DNA of 64,000 nt, taken from assembly GCA_020634755.1 (NCBI GenBank), contig JACKBC010000026.1, positions 1 through 64,000 of the forward strand, read 5' to 3'. Made by a program: the position numbers and the translations under genes. Below the pieces are notes generated by a model that ran no database searches, was not told the DNA's origin, and worked only from the letters and a program-made list of their open reading frames with translations. Origin of the DNA: Caldilineaceae bacterium (GTDB lineage Bacteria; Chloroflexota; Anaerolineae; Caldilineales; Caldilineaceae). This document shows positions 42,998-51,991 of this stretch, piece after piece (within the stretch, counting starts at the first letter, position 1; every line of letters starts with the position of its first letter).

Positions 42998-44593
42998 TTA
43001 TTGTATTACAGATTTACCAATACGTAATGAGCGAGAAAGACCATAATGTATTTCGTAACGTACACCGGCTTTAACTTTAGGTGATATGTTCGACGGAGTT
43101 CTTTCACGAAAACACCAACTAATAAAAGGCCGATGAGAAAAATCCGTTGGATCCTCTATATACGAAATAACGTTAAGTTGATATAAAAACTGCAAAAAAA
43201 TGTCAGGAGAATTTAAGAAGGCTGGACACACAATGTTATTATTTGACATATATTGTTTGTGATTATCATAGGCGTCAATGAATTCACGATAATCAAACTT
43301 CATTTCCCCTTTCAGGTATTGGAAAAACTTTAAAAACATTTCATAATCTTTCGTTGAATAATAAAAAGATAGTTGATCTTTTACCTCCCCTAAAAGATAT
43401 TGAGTATATTTGCGCTGAAAATGCCCACTCTTAAAATCGTCTGCCGTTAGCACTTCGTTACATCGCTCATAAAGGGTATAATTCTCTTGCAATATTCCCA
43501 GCATTGTAACTATGTCTCTAGGACGATATAAGGAATATCGCAAAAATGAAATAAATGGTGGATCGTACTCTCTAATATATGGAGCAGTGGTTGGTAACTG
43601 GTAGGAAAAGTAATAGTCCCAAGCTTCACCTTTTTGTAAAGTCGATGAGCTTTGCACTCTCAGCATTTTGTCAGCCATCTCAAAAATCATAGACGACCGA
43701 TGATCCTCGTATGTTGTTCTCCAGTCCAACATAACTGAGTTGTCTCTCACCTTATTATTCTGATTTTGCAATCCGATAGAATCAAAAATGTCGGGTCGAA
43801 CGAGCAGAATTACTCTCATTCGACCTGGGGAATCCTTAATTCCTGAAAAGAAATCATTGTTTATACTCCATATTGCATTGGCTAAACCTTTTACACATTC
43901 CAAATAATCAGTATATTCAATTGATGATGGCCTTATGTCAATCCCGTCTATAAAGAGAATATGACTGTAATTTAGCTTAATGGATCTCAGTGCTTCCTCA
44001 AATTGGCGTTGTATATAGAATAAATTTGTTTGAAAACGACTCTCAGTAAAGGTTCGCTGTGAATTTACATCTCCGCCGACTTCTGCATATTGCGCAACAA
44101 GTTTGGCTGATAAACTAGCTTGATCAACAAAATTCATTGCCTGAATTATCTCAGGTGAAAATGCATTTTCATAGTAATCATCAATTGCATTCTTGATGTT
44201 ACGAAATTTGGCAAAATTAAAAATGGGTTTTTCATTATTATCTTGTGCGATTTTTTCCGCCATCAATAGGTATATAATTACCTTCCAAATATGTGTGTAA
44301 TCGGAAAGAGCTAAGTGATTCTGCTCTTTCAAGTTTACAAATTGCTGATATTCAGTCTCTCGAATATATGACAATATTGCTGAGGTATTTCGATGAGTGT
44401 TATTGGCGAGATAAACAGCGTATGCCGTCTTCCCAGTTCCTTTTTCTCCAATCAAAAAGAATGTTCTCTGGTCGCAAATACGATCCAATATATCCGAACG
44501 GACAAAAATGCTATTAAAAAAATGCTTATTTTCTCGCCGCTTATAATTTTCAGCATCGCTAAATCCTAAATTTAACTCAGAAAACTTCTTCAT
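42998..44593 (-). CDS. P-loop ATPase of the Sll1717 type, AT-rich island
   Basis: A 531-residue ATPase. Walker A is GEKGTGKT (49-56) and Walker B is ILFIDGID (212-219). The N-terminus 'LGFSDAENYKRRENKHFFNSIFV' and the middle (LSAKLVAQYAEVGGDVNSQRTFTESRFQ) match proteins annotated as 'P-loop ATPase, Sll1717 family'. The C-terminal half is helical with no nuclease motif that I can see. GC is far lower than in adjacent genes (AT-rich codons throughout), so acquisition from another organism is likely. These ATPases often lie in defence or mobile regions, but their function is not established. The start ATG is at 44593 in an AT-rich leader. Confidence 0.85.
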   Translation of the reverse strand: MKKFSELNLGFSDAENYKRRENKHFFNSIFVRSDILDRICDQRTFFLIGEKGTGKTAYAVYLANNTHRNTSAILSYIRETEYQQFVNLKEQNHLALSDYTHIWKVIIYLLMAEKIAQDNNEKPIFNFAKFRNIKNAIDDYYENAFSPEIIQAMNFVDQASLSAKLVAQYAEVGGDVNSQRTFTESRFQTNLFYIQRQFEEALRSIKLNYSHILFIDGIDIRPSSIEYTDYLECVKGLANAIWSINNDFFSGIKDSPGRMRVILLVRPDIFDSIGLQNQNNKVRDNSVMLDWRTTYEDHRSSMIFEMADKMLRVQSSSTLQKGEAWDYYFSYQLPTTAPYIREYDPPFISFLRYSLYRPRDIVTMLGILQENYTLYERCNEVLTADDFKSGHFQRKYTQYLLGEVKDQLSFYYSTKDYEMFLKFFQYLKGEMKFDYREFIDAYDNHKQYMSNNNIVCPAFLNSPDIFLQFLYQLNVISYIEDPTDFSHRPFISWCFRERTPSNISPKVKAGVRYEIHYGLSRSLRIGKSVIQ

Positions 44594-44987
44594 TATTAAT
44601 TACCCCTCACGTTGTATACTTATAATTTTCTCTAGCGTTAAACTTTTTTAAATCAAAAACAAATTTCACATAACCCCTGTATATATGATTTAACTATGAG
44701 ATGATAAAGACTATGGTTCCCATGCTCGCACTAATGGCATAGTCTCGTGACTCTATTAATAAAAGAGGTTTAATTCTTTGTAATATTGAAGTTAACGTTA
44801 GTATCAAAACTGTAGAAGAAACTCAGTCACATTATATTATTCATCTATAATTCTATTCGTTACTATTTGTTTACAATTAACTTTCTTCAAGAGTAATTGT
44901 TAGTAAGTTGGCTTTGCTTCCCCATTACTACTCCCACATGCTATAATACGCCTACACACACGCACAAATGTTCTCGCGGAGATTGCC
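44594..44987. other. AT-rich divergent spacer between ATPase and Lhr genes
   Basis: About 390 bp of AT-rich DNA with no ORF of note. A candidate promoter for the helicase is the extended -10 TGC-TATAAT at 44939-44947, followed by a short leader with GGAG before ATG 44988. The ATPase promoter should lie just beyond 44593. Confidence 0.45.
44939..44947 (+). promoter_or_regulatory. Extended -10 promoter of the helicase gene
   Basis: TG-C-TATAAT at 44939-44947 is a perfect extended -10; the ATG is 40 bp downstream. The -35 region is weak. Confidence 0.45.
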
Positions 44988-47900
44988 ATGCCCCTCGACC
45001 AATTCCTACCCGCCACCCGCACCTGGTTCAGCCAAACGCTGGGCCAACCGACGCCACCGCAGGCCCAAGGCTGGCCCGCCATCCAGGCCGGCGACCATAC
45101 GCTGATCCTGGCGCCGACGGGGTCGGGCAAAACGCTCACCGCGTTTCTATGGGGCATTGACCAACTCTTCCGAGAGTTGACGGCTCACGCGTCAGACCAA
45201 CTGACCAACCCACCACCGGACCAAGCGACTAAGCGACGACGCAAGCCCAAACCCACCACACGTTTGCTCTATATTTCGCCCCTAAAGGCGCTCAACAATG
45301 ACATTGAACGCAATCTGCGCACGCCGCTGGCCGGCATTCGGCAGGTGGCCCGGCAGATGGGCGAGGAGCTGCCTGAGCTGGAAGTAGCCGTGCGCTCGGG
45401 CGATACGCCTCAGCGCGAGCGGCAGGCCATGCTGCGCCGCCCGCCCCACATTTTGATCACCACGCCCGAATCGCTCTATCTCATGTTGACCAGTCCCAAG
45501 GCGCGCGAACTTTTCCAAACGGTGCGCACGGTCATTGTGGACGAAATCCACACGCTGGTTGGCTCCAAGCGCGGCGTTCACCTATCGCTCAGCCTGGAGC
45601 GCTTGCAAAAGCTGGCTGCGCAGCCCATCCAGCGCATTGGCCTCTCCGCCACCATACAGCCGCTGGCAGAAGCGGCGCGCTTTTTGGGTGGCAATGTGTG
45701 GGAGGATGGGCTTCGCCAGGCACAGCCACCGGAGGAGAATGGGGCGAGCGGGCTTCGACAAGCTCAGCCCGCGAAAGGCGCACGGCCCACAGCAGATGAT
45801 AACCAGCAACCGAGCTTATCGAAGCCCCGCCCGGTTACGATTGTCAACGCCGCCTACCAAAAGGCGCTGGACCTGCAAGTGGAAACGGTGGTGGACGACT
45901 TCCGCAATCTGCCCGATGACTCGATCTGGCCTGTACTGATTCCGCGCGTGGTGGAGCAGATCCAGCAGCACAACACAACGCTGGTCTTTGTCAATGACCG
46001 CCGCGCGGCCGAGCGCGCCGCCGACCGCATCAACGCCCAGATGTATGGTCAGGAAAATGAAAATGAAGGTGGGCTGCGGCAAGATGGCGTGGCGCACGGG
46101 CTGGGCATGTTTGCCGCGGGCAAAGGAACCATTGCCAATCCCATTCGCGCCCACCACGGCAGCATGTCCAAAGAGACGCGCCTGGCCATTGAACGCGATC
46201 TCAAAGCGGGCAAGCTGCCGGCGCTGGTGGGCACTTCGTCGCTGGAGCTGGGCATCGACATTGGCGCCATCGATCTGGTGGTGCAGATCCAGTCGCCCAA
46301 GTCGGTGGCGCAGGGGTTACAGCGCGTGGGCCGCGCCGGACATTTGGTCGGCCAGACCAGCCGCGGGCGCATCTATCCCACCCACAGCGAAGACGTTATG
46401 GAAGCGGCGGCAGTGGCTGGCGGCATGTTGCGTGGCGAAGTCGAGCCGATCCACACGCCGCGCAATGCGCTGGACGTGCTGGCCCAGCAGATTGTGGCCA
46501 TGGTCTCGGTGCAGGAGTGGCCGGTAGATGCACTCTATGACCTGGTGCGCCAAAGCTATGCCTACGAGGGATTGAGCCGGCGCGCCTTTAACGCCGTGCT
46601 GGACATGCTGTGCGGTCGCTACCCGGCGGCCTCTCACCGCAATTTGCGCGCGCGCCTGGTGTGGGACAAGGTGAACAATGTGCTGGCCGCGCTGCCGGGC
46701 GCTCGCCTGCTGGCGCTGACCAATGGCGGCACCATTGCCGACCGCGGCGCTTTTGGCGCCTATTTGAGCGATGGCAAGACCAAGCTGGGCGAGCTGGACG
46801 AAGAGTTTGTTTATGAGACGCGCGTCGGCGACACGCTCATGTTGGGCTCGCAGGTCTGGCGCGTCATCGACATGACCGACGACAAGGTGATGGTGGCCGA
46901 TGCCGCTGGGGCCACGCCGCGCATGCCCTTTTGGCGCGGTGACTTTGCCTGGCGGCCCTACGACCTGGGCAGCCGCGTCGGCGCGTTTCGGCGCCAAGTG
47001 GCCGAGCGGCTGGACGCGGTGATCAACACGCTGGGGCTAGACCATTATCGCGACGTACGCGCCCAACGTCAACGCGAACCGGTGCAGGCGCTACTGAATT
47101 GGCTGCGCACCGATTATGCGCTGGACGCTAATTCGGCCTGGCTGGTGGTTGACTATGTGGCCGGTCAGCTGGATCACGCCGGCGCCATTTCGTCGGACCG
47201 CGCCGTGCTGGTGGAGCTATTCGATGACCCGCTGGGTGACCCGCGCATGGTGGTGCAAGCGCCCTTTGGTGGGCGCGTCAACGGGCTGTGGGGATTGGCG
47301 CTGGCCGGTGCGCTGCGAGAACGGCTGGGCGTCGAAGTGGAGGTGCAAAGCAGTGACGAAGGCATCCTCTTTCGCTTTCCCGACAGCGCCGATTATGCCG
47401 AAGCCGCCGATTTCCCCATTGAGATTGTTAGCCAAATCGGGCCGCAGGAAGCGCGCGAGCTGATTCTGCGGGAGCTGCCCAATTCGGCGGTCTTTGGCGC
47501 CCAGTTTCGCCAAAACGCCGCGCGCGCCCTGCTGCTGCCCAGCATCGGACGCGGCAAGCGTACACCCTTCTGGCTGCAACGGCTGCGCGCCAAAGACCTG
47601 CTGCAAATTGTGCGCGAATTTGAAGATTTCCCCATTGTGGCCGAAACCTATCGCGACTGTCTGGAAGAGGTGATGGACCTGCCTCATCTGGAGCAGGTGT
47701 TGGCCGCCATTCAGGCGGGTACTATCCAAGTGGCGGCCTTTGAATCGGCTGCACCCTCGCCGGTGGCCCAGGGTCTCATGTGGCGCTTTACCGAGTTTTA
47801 CATGTACGAGTGGGACGCGCCCAAGGCCGAACGTCAGCTTCAAACATTGGCGCTCAACCGCGACCTGTTACAGGACATTTTACAGGATGTGGACCTCTCT

Positions 47901-50003
47901 GACCTGCTGCGTTCGGAGGCCGTGCAGGCCGTGCATGAACGCTTGCAACATACAGCGCCCACCAGCCAGGCTCGCACCATGCAGGAGTTAGCCGCGCTCT
48001 TCCAGCAGCTGGGCGATCTGTCATCTAGCGAAGTGGCCGTCCGCACCACTGTAGATGCCGCGGGCTGGATCGCGCAATTGGCGGGCAGCGGACGCATTGT
48101 GCAGATGGAGATTCCCACGGCGGTTGGCAGCCAAACGCGCTGGGTAGATGCAGAGCTGGCTGGTGAGTACGCGGCAGCGTTTGCGCTTGACTCAGAAGAA
48201 GCACTGCGCAGCGAGCAGGGCACTCCACACGCCGCCTGGAACAAGTTTGTTCCTCCCGCTGCTGAGGGGGAGGCAGGGAGAGAGTTCGAAGCTCGCCGCC
48301 AAATCCTCACTCGCTATTTGAGCCAAGTTGGCCCGGTAACGGTGCAGGCCATTCGGGCGCGTTATGATTTTCCAGCAGAATGGCTGGCGGCAGAATTGCA
48401 GCGACAGGTGGAAGCGCGGCAATTGGTGCATGGCCGCTTTACGCCCACACCTAAAAAAGATGCGACTGAAAAAGATGTAGAAGTCGCTATTCCATCCACT
48501 GCCGAATATGTGGACCGGCGCACGCTGGAACAGATGCACCGGCGCACGTTGACCATTTTGCGCAAGGAAGTGCAGCCAGCGCCGCTGACCGCGTATGCCG
48601 ATTTTCTGGCGCGCTGGCAGCATCTGCACCCGACGGCGCGGCTGGAAGGGGAAGCCGGCTTGCGTCAAGTGCTACAACAGTTGCGGGCCGCGCCGGTGGT
48701 GGGCCGCGTGTGGGAGCGGGATGTGTTGCCGCTGCGTTTGCAAAATTACCAAGCCGGCGATCTGGCCGACCTGTGCCAAAGCGGCGAACTGGTCTGGGTG
48801 GGCGCCGGTGGCGTGGACCCGCGGCGCATGCGCGTGCGCTACTTCTTTCGCGGTGAGGGCAGCGCTTACCTTGAACCGCCGCCCATGGATGTAAGTGCGC
48901 TGAGCCAACATGCGCAAAATGTTTATGCGTTCCTTAAAGGTGAGGGTGCGCTCTTTTTGGCCGATATTTGTACGGCACTGGAGCTTGACAGGGCAGACGC
49001 CGAAGCCGCACTGACCGAACTAGTCATGGCCGGCCTGGTGACCAATGACAGCTTGGACGCGCTGCGCCGCATCGTGGGTGGCGAAGTGGCGACGCCAACC
49101 GCTCAGCACGCGCGCCAGCGGCCGCTCAGCACGTTGGAAACGCAACTTGCCGAACGCCTGGCTACCCGCCGCGGCACACAACCAGCACGTCTGGGCGAAC
49201 ATCCGCCGTTGCGTCCCGGTGGCATCCAGCGCCCCAGCCGCCACGACTTGCGCGCCGCCAGGCAGCGCGTGCGCCAACGACTTGGCCAGGAACAGGAAGC
49301 AACGGTGCGCGCCGCCAGCGAAGGACGCTGGGCGCCGGTGCATCGCTTTGGCGTGCTGGGCAAACAGCTGCCGCCCGGTGAGCAAGCGGCCATCCAGGCG
49401 CGTCAACTGCTGGCCCGCCACGGCGTGGTGACGCGTGAAAGCTTGGCCGGCGAGTTTGGGTCGTGGGAATGGTACCCCATTTATCAAGAATTGCAGCGGT
49501 TGGAGCTACGCGGCGAAGTTCGCCGCGGTCTTTTTGTGCAGGGGCTGCCTGGCCTACAATTTGCCCTGCCCGAAGTGGTGGAGCGGCTGCGCGACGCCGC
49601 GGCTGCCTCCACTGAATCCGCCTATGCTGATGATGCCCTGGTGCTGCTCAGCGCCTGCGACCCGGCCAATCTATACGGCCCTGCGCTGGAAGATGGCCCA
49701 CGGACGGCCAATGGTGAACCGCTCACTTTTGCGCGCATTCCATCTACTTGGCTGGTGCAGCAGCGCGGTTTTCCGGTGCTGCTGATTGAGGATACTGGGT
49801 CCAGTTTACAAACCATACAGGGCGCAGATGAGGGCGCAGCGTCGGCGGCGTTGACTGTGTGGCTGGCGCATCTGGCCCGCTTTGCATCGCGCGTTTCGGT
49901 CAAGCGCTGGAATGGTGAGTCCGTGTTGAACGGGCCGGGACAGGCCGTTTTGGAAGCGGCCGGGTTCTATCGCGATTACGATGGCATGAGTTGGGCGCGA
50001 TAA
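44988..50003 (+). CDS. lhr: Lhr-type ATP-dependent DNA helicase, very large
   Basis: A 1671-residue SF2 helicase of the Lhr family with the long C-terminal extension (bacterial Lhr is about 1500 residues). Motif I is PTGSGKT (43-49), DEIH (185-188), motif III SAT (220-222), then 'HHGSMSKETRLAIERDL', 'LVGTSSLELGIDIG' and the Arg-finger motif 'QRVGRAGH'. A winged-helix and beta-barrel core follow, then the DUF-like C-terminal part. Residues about 240-281 are an insertion built from palindromic repeats (GLRQAQP twice, then SLSKP) between RecA domains. Lhr acts in DNA repair, unwinding 3'-5'. It is transcribed from an extended -10 promoter. Confidence 0.93.
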   Translation: MPLDQFLPATRTWFSQTLGQPTPPQAQGWPAIQAGDHTLILAPTGSGKTLTAFLWGIDQLFRELTAHASDQLTNPPPDQATKRRRKPKPTTRLLYISPLKALNNDIERNLRTPLAGIRQVARQMGEELPELEVAVRSGDTPQRERQAMLRRPPHILITTPESLYLMLTSPKARELFQTVRTVIVDEIHTLVGSKRGVHLSLSLERLQKLAAQPIQRIGLSATIQPLAEAARFLGGNVWEDGLRQAQPPEENGASGLRQAQPAKGARPTADDNQQPSLSKPRPVTIVNAAYQKALDLQVETVVDDFRNLPDDSIWPVLIPRVVEQIQQHNTTLVFVNDRRAAERAADRINAQMYGQENENEGGLRQDGVAHGLGMFAAGKGTIANPIRAHHGSMSKETRLAIERDLKAGKLPALVGTSSLELGIDIGAIDLVVQIQSPKSVAQGLQRVGRAGHLVGQTSRGRIYPTHSEDVMEAAAVAGGMLRGEVEPIHTPRNALDVLAQQIVAMVSVQEWPVDALYDLVRQSYAYEGLSRRAFNAVLDMLCGRYPAASHRNLRARLVWDKVNNVLAALPGARLLALTNGGTIADRGAFGAYLSDGKTKLGELDEEFVYETRVGDTLMLGSQVWRVIDMTDDKVMVADAAGATPRMPFWRGDFAWRPYDLGSRVGAFRRQVAERLDAVINTLGLDHYRDVRAQRQREPVQALLNWLRTDYALDANSAWLVVDYVAGQLDHAGAISSDRAVLVELFDDPLGDPRMVVQAPFGGRVNGLWGLALAGALRERLGVEVEVQSSDEGILFRFPDSADYAEAADFPIEIVSQIGPQEARELILRELPNSAVFGAQFRQNAARALLLPSIGRGKRTPFWLQRLRAKDLLQIVREFEDFPIVAETYRDCLEEVMDLPHLEQVLAAIQAGTIQVAAFESAAPSPVAQGLMWRFTEFYMYEWDAPKAERQLQTLALNRDLLQDILQDVDLSDLLRSEAVQAVHERLQHTAPTSQARTMQELAALFQQLGDLSSSEVAVRTTVDAAGWIAQLAGSGRIVQMEIPTAVGSQTRWVDAELAGEYAAAFALDSEEALRSEQGTPHAAWNKFVPPAAEGEAGREFEARRQILTRYLSQVGPVTVQAIRARYDFPAEWLAAELQRQVEARQLVHGRFTPTPKKDATEKDVEVAIPSTAEYVDRRTLEQMHRRTLTILRKEVQPAPLTAYADFLARWQHLHPTARLEGEAGLRQVLQQLRAAPVVGRVWERDVLPLRLQNYQAGDLADLCQSGELVWVGAGGVDPRRMRVRYFFRGEGSAYLEPPPMDVSALSQHAQNVYAFLKGEGALFLADICTALELDRADAEAALTELVMAGLVTNDSLDALRRIVGGEVATPTAQHARQRPLSTLETQLAERLATRRGTQPARLGEHPPLRPGGIQRPSRHDLRAARQRVRQRLGQEQEATVRAASEGRWAPVHRFGVLGKQLPPGEQAAIQARQLLARHGVVTRESLAGEFGSWEWYPIYQELQRLELRGEVRRGLFVQGLPGLQFALPEVVERLRDAAAASTESAYADDALVLLSACDPANLYGPALEDGPRTANGEPLTFARIPSTWLVQQRGFPVLLIEDTGSSLQTIQGADEGAASAALTVWLAHLARFASRVSVKRWNGESVLNGPGQAVLEAAGFYRDYDGMSWAR
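45750..45830. repeat. Palindromic repeats inside the lhr coding sequence
   Basis: 45750-45770 is a 21-bp palindrome (GGCTTCGACAAGCTCAGCC core) and about 45811-45827 holds an inverted copy (CGAGCTTATCGAAGCCC). A degenerate copy precedes at about 45716-45731. Together they add about 40 in-frame codons at a position where Lhr relatives show a short loop. Confidence 0.7.
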
Positions 50004-50193
50004 TCACATAATGACATTAGCACGGCGGCAAAGATAGATTTCTCACGACTTACACAGCGCCAAGAGTGAATTCGGTAATATTTGATACAATTTTAGTCAA
50101 GGCTTGCCTAAGTTCTGTTTCTTTGGTCTGTGCATCCTTGCTGTAGTAAGATTGTCGTATTTGCTCCATATTTCCCAATAATAGAGGTTCGCA
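50004..50193. other. Spacer with a diverged family B relative
   Basis: From about 50048 (CTTACACAGCGCCAAG) to 50114 (AGGCTTGCCTAAG) the ends resemble family B. The start of the next gene follows at 50194 behind AATAGAGGTTCGCA. Confidence 0.35.
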
Positions 50194-50610
50194 ATGACCC
50201 TAACAGTAACACTTGATTTGCCTGAAAATTTGGTTCAAGAACTCGAGAATGATGCCCAAAAACGGCACCGCTCCATTGCGGATGTGTTGAGCGAGCTTGT
50301 TGTACAGAATTGGCAATCGGTCCCCAAACTACCTGACAATGTTGAAATGGAATTGGGCGCAATGTCGAGTTTGTCTGATGAAGCTTTATGGCTCCTCGCG
50401 CGAAGCACGATGAGTAAAGATGAACAAGAGCAGCTTGCCATGCTCAACCAACAAGCAAAGGAGCGTACACTGGCGCGCAAAGAAGAAGAGCTCTTAGAAA
50501 AGCTTCTTCATCAGTATGATCGAACAATGATACGAAGAGCGCAAGCTGCGTCGCTCTTACAAAAGCGGGGGTACGATACGGGAAATCCCAAGGTATTGCA
50601 ACCACAATGA
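50194..50610 (+). CDS. Small protein with RHH-like N-terminus, partner of HNH nuclease
   Basis: A 138-residue protein. The N-terminus 'TLTVTLDLPENLVQELENDAQKRHRSIADVLSELVVQ' resembles a ribbon-helix-helix or CopG-type DNA-binding fold (a beta strand then two helices). The C-terminal half is a charged helix (KEEELLEKLLHQYDRTMIRRAQAASLLQKRGYD). The stop overlaps the HNH start by 4 bp (ATGA). By analogy with toxin-antitoxin gene order it could repress or neutralise the nuclease, but no such function has been shown. GC is lower than that of lhr. Confidence 0.65.
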   Translation: MTLTVTLDLPENLVQELENDAQKRHRSIADVLSELVVQNWQSVPKLPDNVEMELGAMSSLSDEALWLLARSTMSKDEQEQLAMLNQQAKERTLARKEEELLEKLLHQYDRTMIRRAQAASLLQKRGYDTGNPKVLQPQ

Positions 50611-51044
50611 GTGGGGCATACGTTCCCGATAGTTTACGACGTGAAGTTGCGGAGCGAGCCAAATTTCGCTGTGAATACTGTCAGACTCAGGAAATCATAG
50701 TGGGAATGCCTCTAGAAATTGAACATATAGTTCCCATATCTGCCGGAGGCGAAACTACACTAGATAACCTTTGTTTAGCATGCCCACGTTGCAATCGCTA
50801 CAAAGGTACATTCACGGCAGCTTTGGATGGCTATTCTGGCAGAATAGTTGCGTTATTCCATCCGCGTCAACAAAAATGGAGGGACCATTTTGAATGGGGC
50901 AGTAATGGAACTGAAGCTGTCGGTCTTACTCCTGTTGGGCGTGCAACAGTACAAGCTTTGCAGATGAACAACCCCTTTGCGGTGCGCTCCCGAAAAATAT
51001 GGGTTGAAAAAGGGTGGCATCCTCCGCAGAAAGAACTTAATTAA
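50607..51044 (+). CDS. HNH endonuclease
   Basis: A 145-residue nuclease. Two zinc-binding pairs (Cys22/Cys25 and Cys59/Cys62) frame the HNH core: 'LEIEHIVPISAGGETTLDNL' (36-55) with His40 and Asn54, and CPRCNRYKG (59-67) with Asn63. The starting ATGA overlaps the preceding small gene, so the pair is co-translated. Bicistrons of a small protein plus HNH occur in cyanobacteria and Chloroflexi; whether they are toxins, homing nucleases or defence genes is unknown. Confidence 0.88.
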   Translation: MSGAYVPDSLRREVAERAKFRCEYCQTQEIIVGMPLEIEHIVPISAGGETTLDNLCLACPRCNRYKGTFTAALDGYSGRIVALFHPRQQKWRDHFEWGSNGTEAVGLTPVGRATVQALQMNNPFAVRSRKIWVEKGWHPPQKELN

Positions 51045-51045
51045 C

Positions 51046-51381
51046 GTGATCCATCTCAATGCCGATAGCAATGATCCCAAAGGGTGGTATACTGGGCCCT
51101 GGAATTCGGCCGTGCCAGCGGCGGTGGGGTATGCCAATGAAGGCATCAACCTTGAGCATTTCCACGCCCAGATGTTCGAGATTTATCTAGTGGCGCAAGG
51201 AGAAAGCACGGCTATTGTGGATGGCGAAACGGTGCGGCTGCGGGCCAGGGATGTGCTGGTGGTGGAGCCGGGCGAGGTGCATACGTTTACGCACAGCACG
51301 CCAGATTATTTTCACTTTGTGATTCAAACGCCCTTTGTGGCAGGCGACAAGCGGCTGGTGCGTGAAGCAGAAACCAGCTGA
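51046..51381 (+). CDS. Cupin-domain protein
   Basis: 111 residues from a GTG at 51046, directly after the HNH stop. An earlier in-frame TTG would overlap the HNH gene and is not favoured. The cupin motif 1 is HFHAQMFEIYLVAQGES (His and Glu metal ligands) and motif 2 is 'VLVVEPGEVHTFTHS'. It likely binds a small ligand or metal; the specific reaction is unknown. No good ribosome site, so its expression may depend on coupling to the HNH gene. Confidence 0.75.
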   Translation: MIHLNADSNDPKGWYTGPWNSAVPAAVGYANEGINLEHFHAQMFEIYLVAQGESTAIVDGETVRLRARDVLVVEPGEVHTFTHSTPDYFHFVIQTPFVAGDKRLVREAETS

Positions 51382-51397
51382 AGGCTTCTGCGGCGAA

Positions 51398-51934
51398 TTA
51401 GGGCAATATCTTCTCAATCCCCTCGGCCAGGGTGATGCGGTTCATCTCGCCGGTCCAGATCTGCTGGATCACACCGCGCCGGTCAATGAAATAGGTGGTG
51501 GGCAGGCCGCGCACGTTGTACTGCTGGCCCACGGCGCCGTCGGCATCCAGCGGCATGGGGAAGGTGAGCCCCAGTTCATCTACAAAAGCCTGCACCGTGG
51601 CCGCATCTTCCATTTGATCTACGCCAATAATCTCCACATACCCTGCATAATGGGCAGCGGCGGCTTGCAGCGCAGGCAATTCGTTGCGACACGGTCCGCA
51701 CCAAGTGGCCCAGAAATTGAGCACAATCGGTTTGCGGTCGTGCGTGGCCACGTTGGTGGACAACGCAAATTCCTCTCCCCCCAGCGTGGTGAGCGTAAAC
51801 GCTGGCGCGGGGTATCCCACGGCCGGCTGCGCGGAACGCACCATTGGCTGTGCATCCACCGGTACGCGGCTGAACCAGACCCAGCCGCCGCCGAGGATTA
51901 GAGTGAGAACGAAGATGATGTGCCAGCGATTCAT
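51398..51934 (-). CDS. TlpA/ResA-like thiol-disulfide oxidoreductase
   Basis: 178 residues from the ATG at 51934; an in-frame GTG upstream lies in a simple repeat. One N-terminal TM helix or signal anchor (MNRWHIIFVLTLILGGGWVWF) exposes the thioredoxin domain outside the membrane. The redox motif is WCGPC in 'LNFWATWCGPCRNELPAL', followed by 'YNVRGLPTTYFIDRRGVI' with the cis-Pro. The role is reduction of extracytoplasmic disulfides, for example in cytochrome c maturation or antioxidant defence. The two genes on this strand (this and gnd) are separated by a repeat. Confidence 0.92.
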   Translation of the reverse strand: MNRWHIIFVLTLILGGGWVWFSRVPVDAQPMVRSAQPAVGYPAPAFTLTTLGGEEFALSTNVATHDRKPIVLNFWATWCGPCRNELPALQAAAAHYAGYVEIIGVDQMEDAATVQAFVDELGLTFPMPLDADGAVGQQYNVRGLPTTYFIDRRGVIQQIWTGEMNRITLAEGIEKILP

Positions 51935-51991
51935 AAGGCAGCAGAAGTAGAGGAGTGGAGGAGTAGAGCGGACTGCCACTCCTCTACTTTC

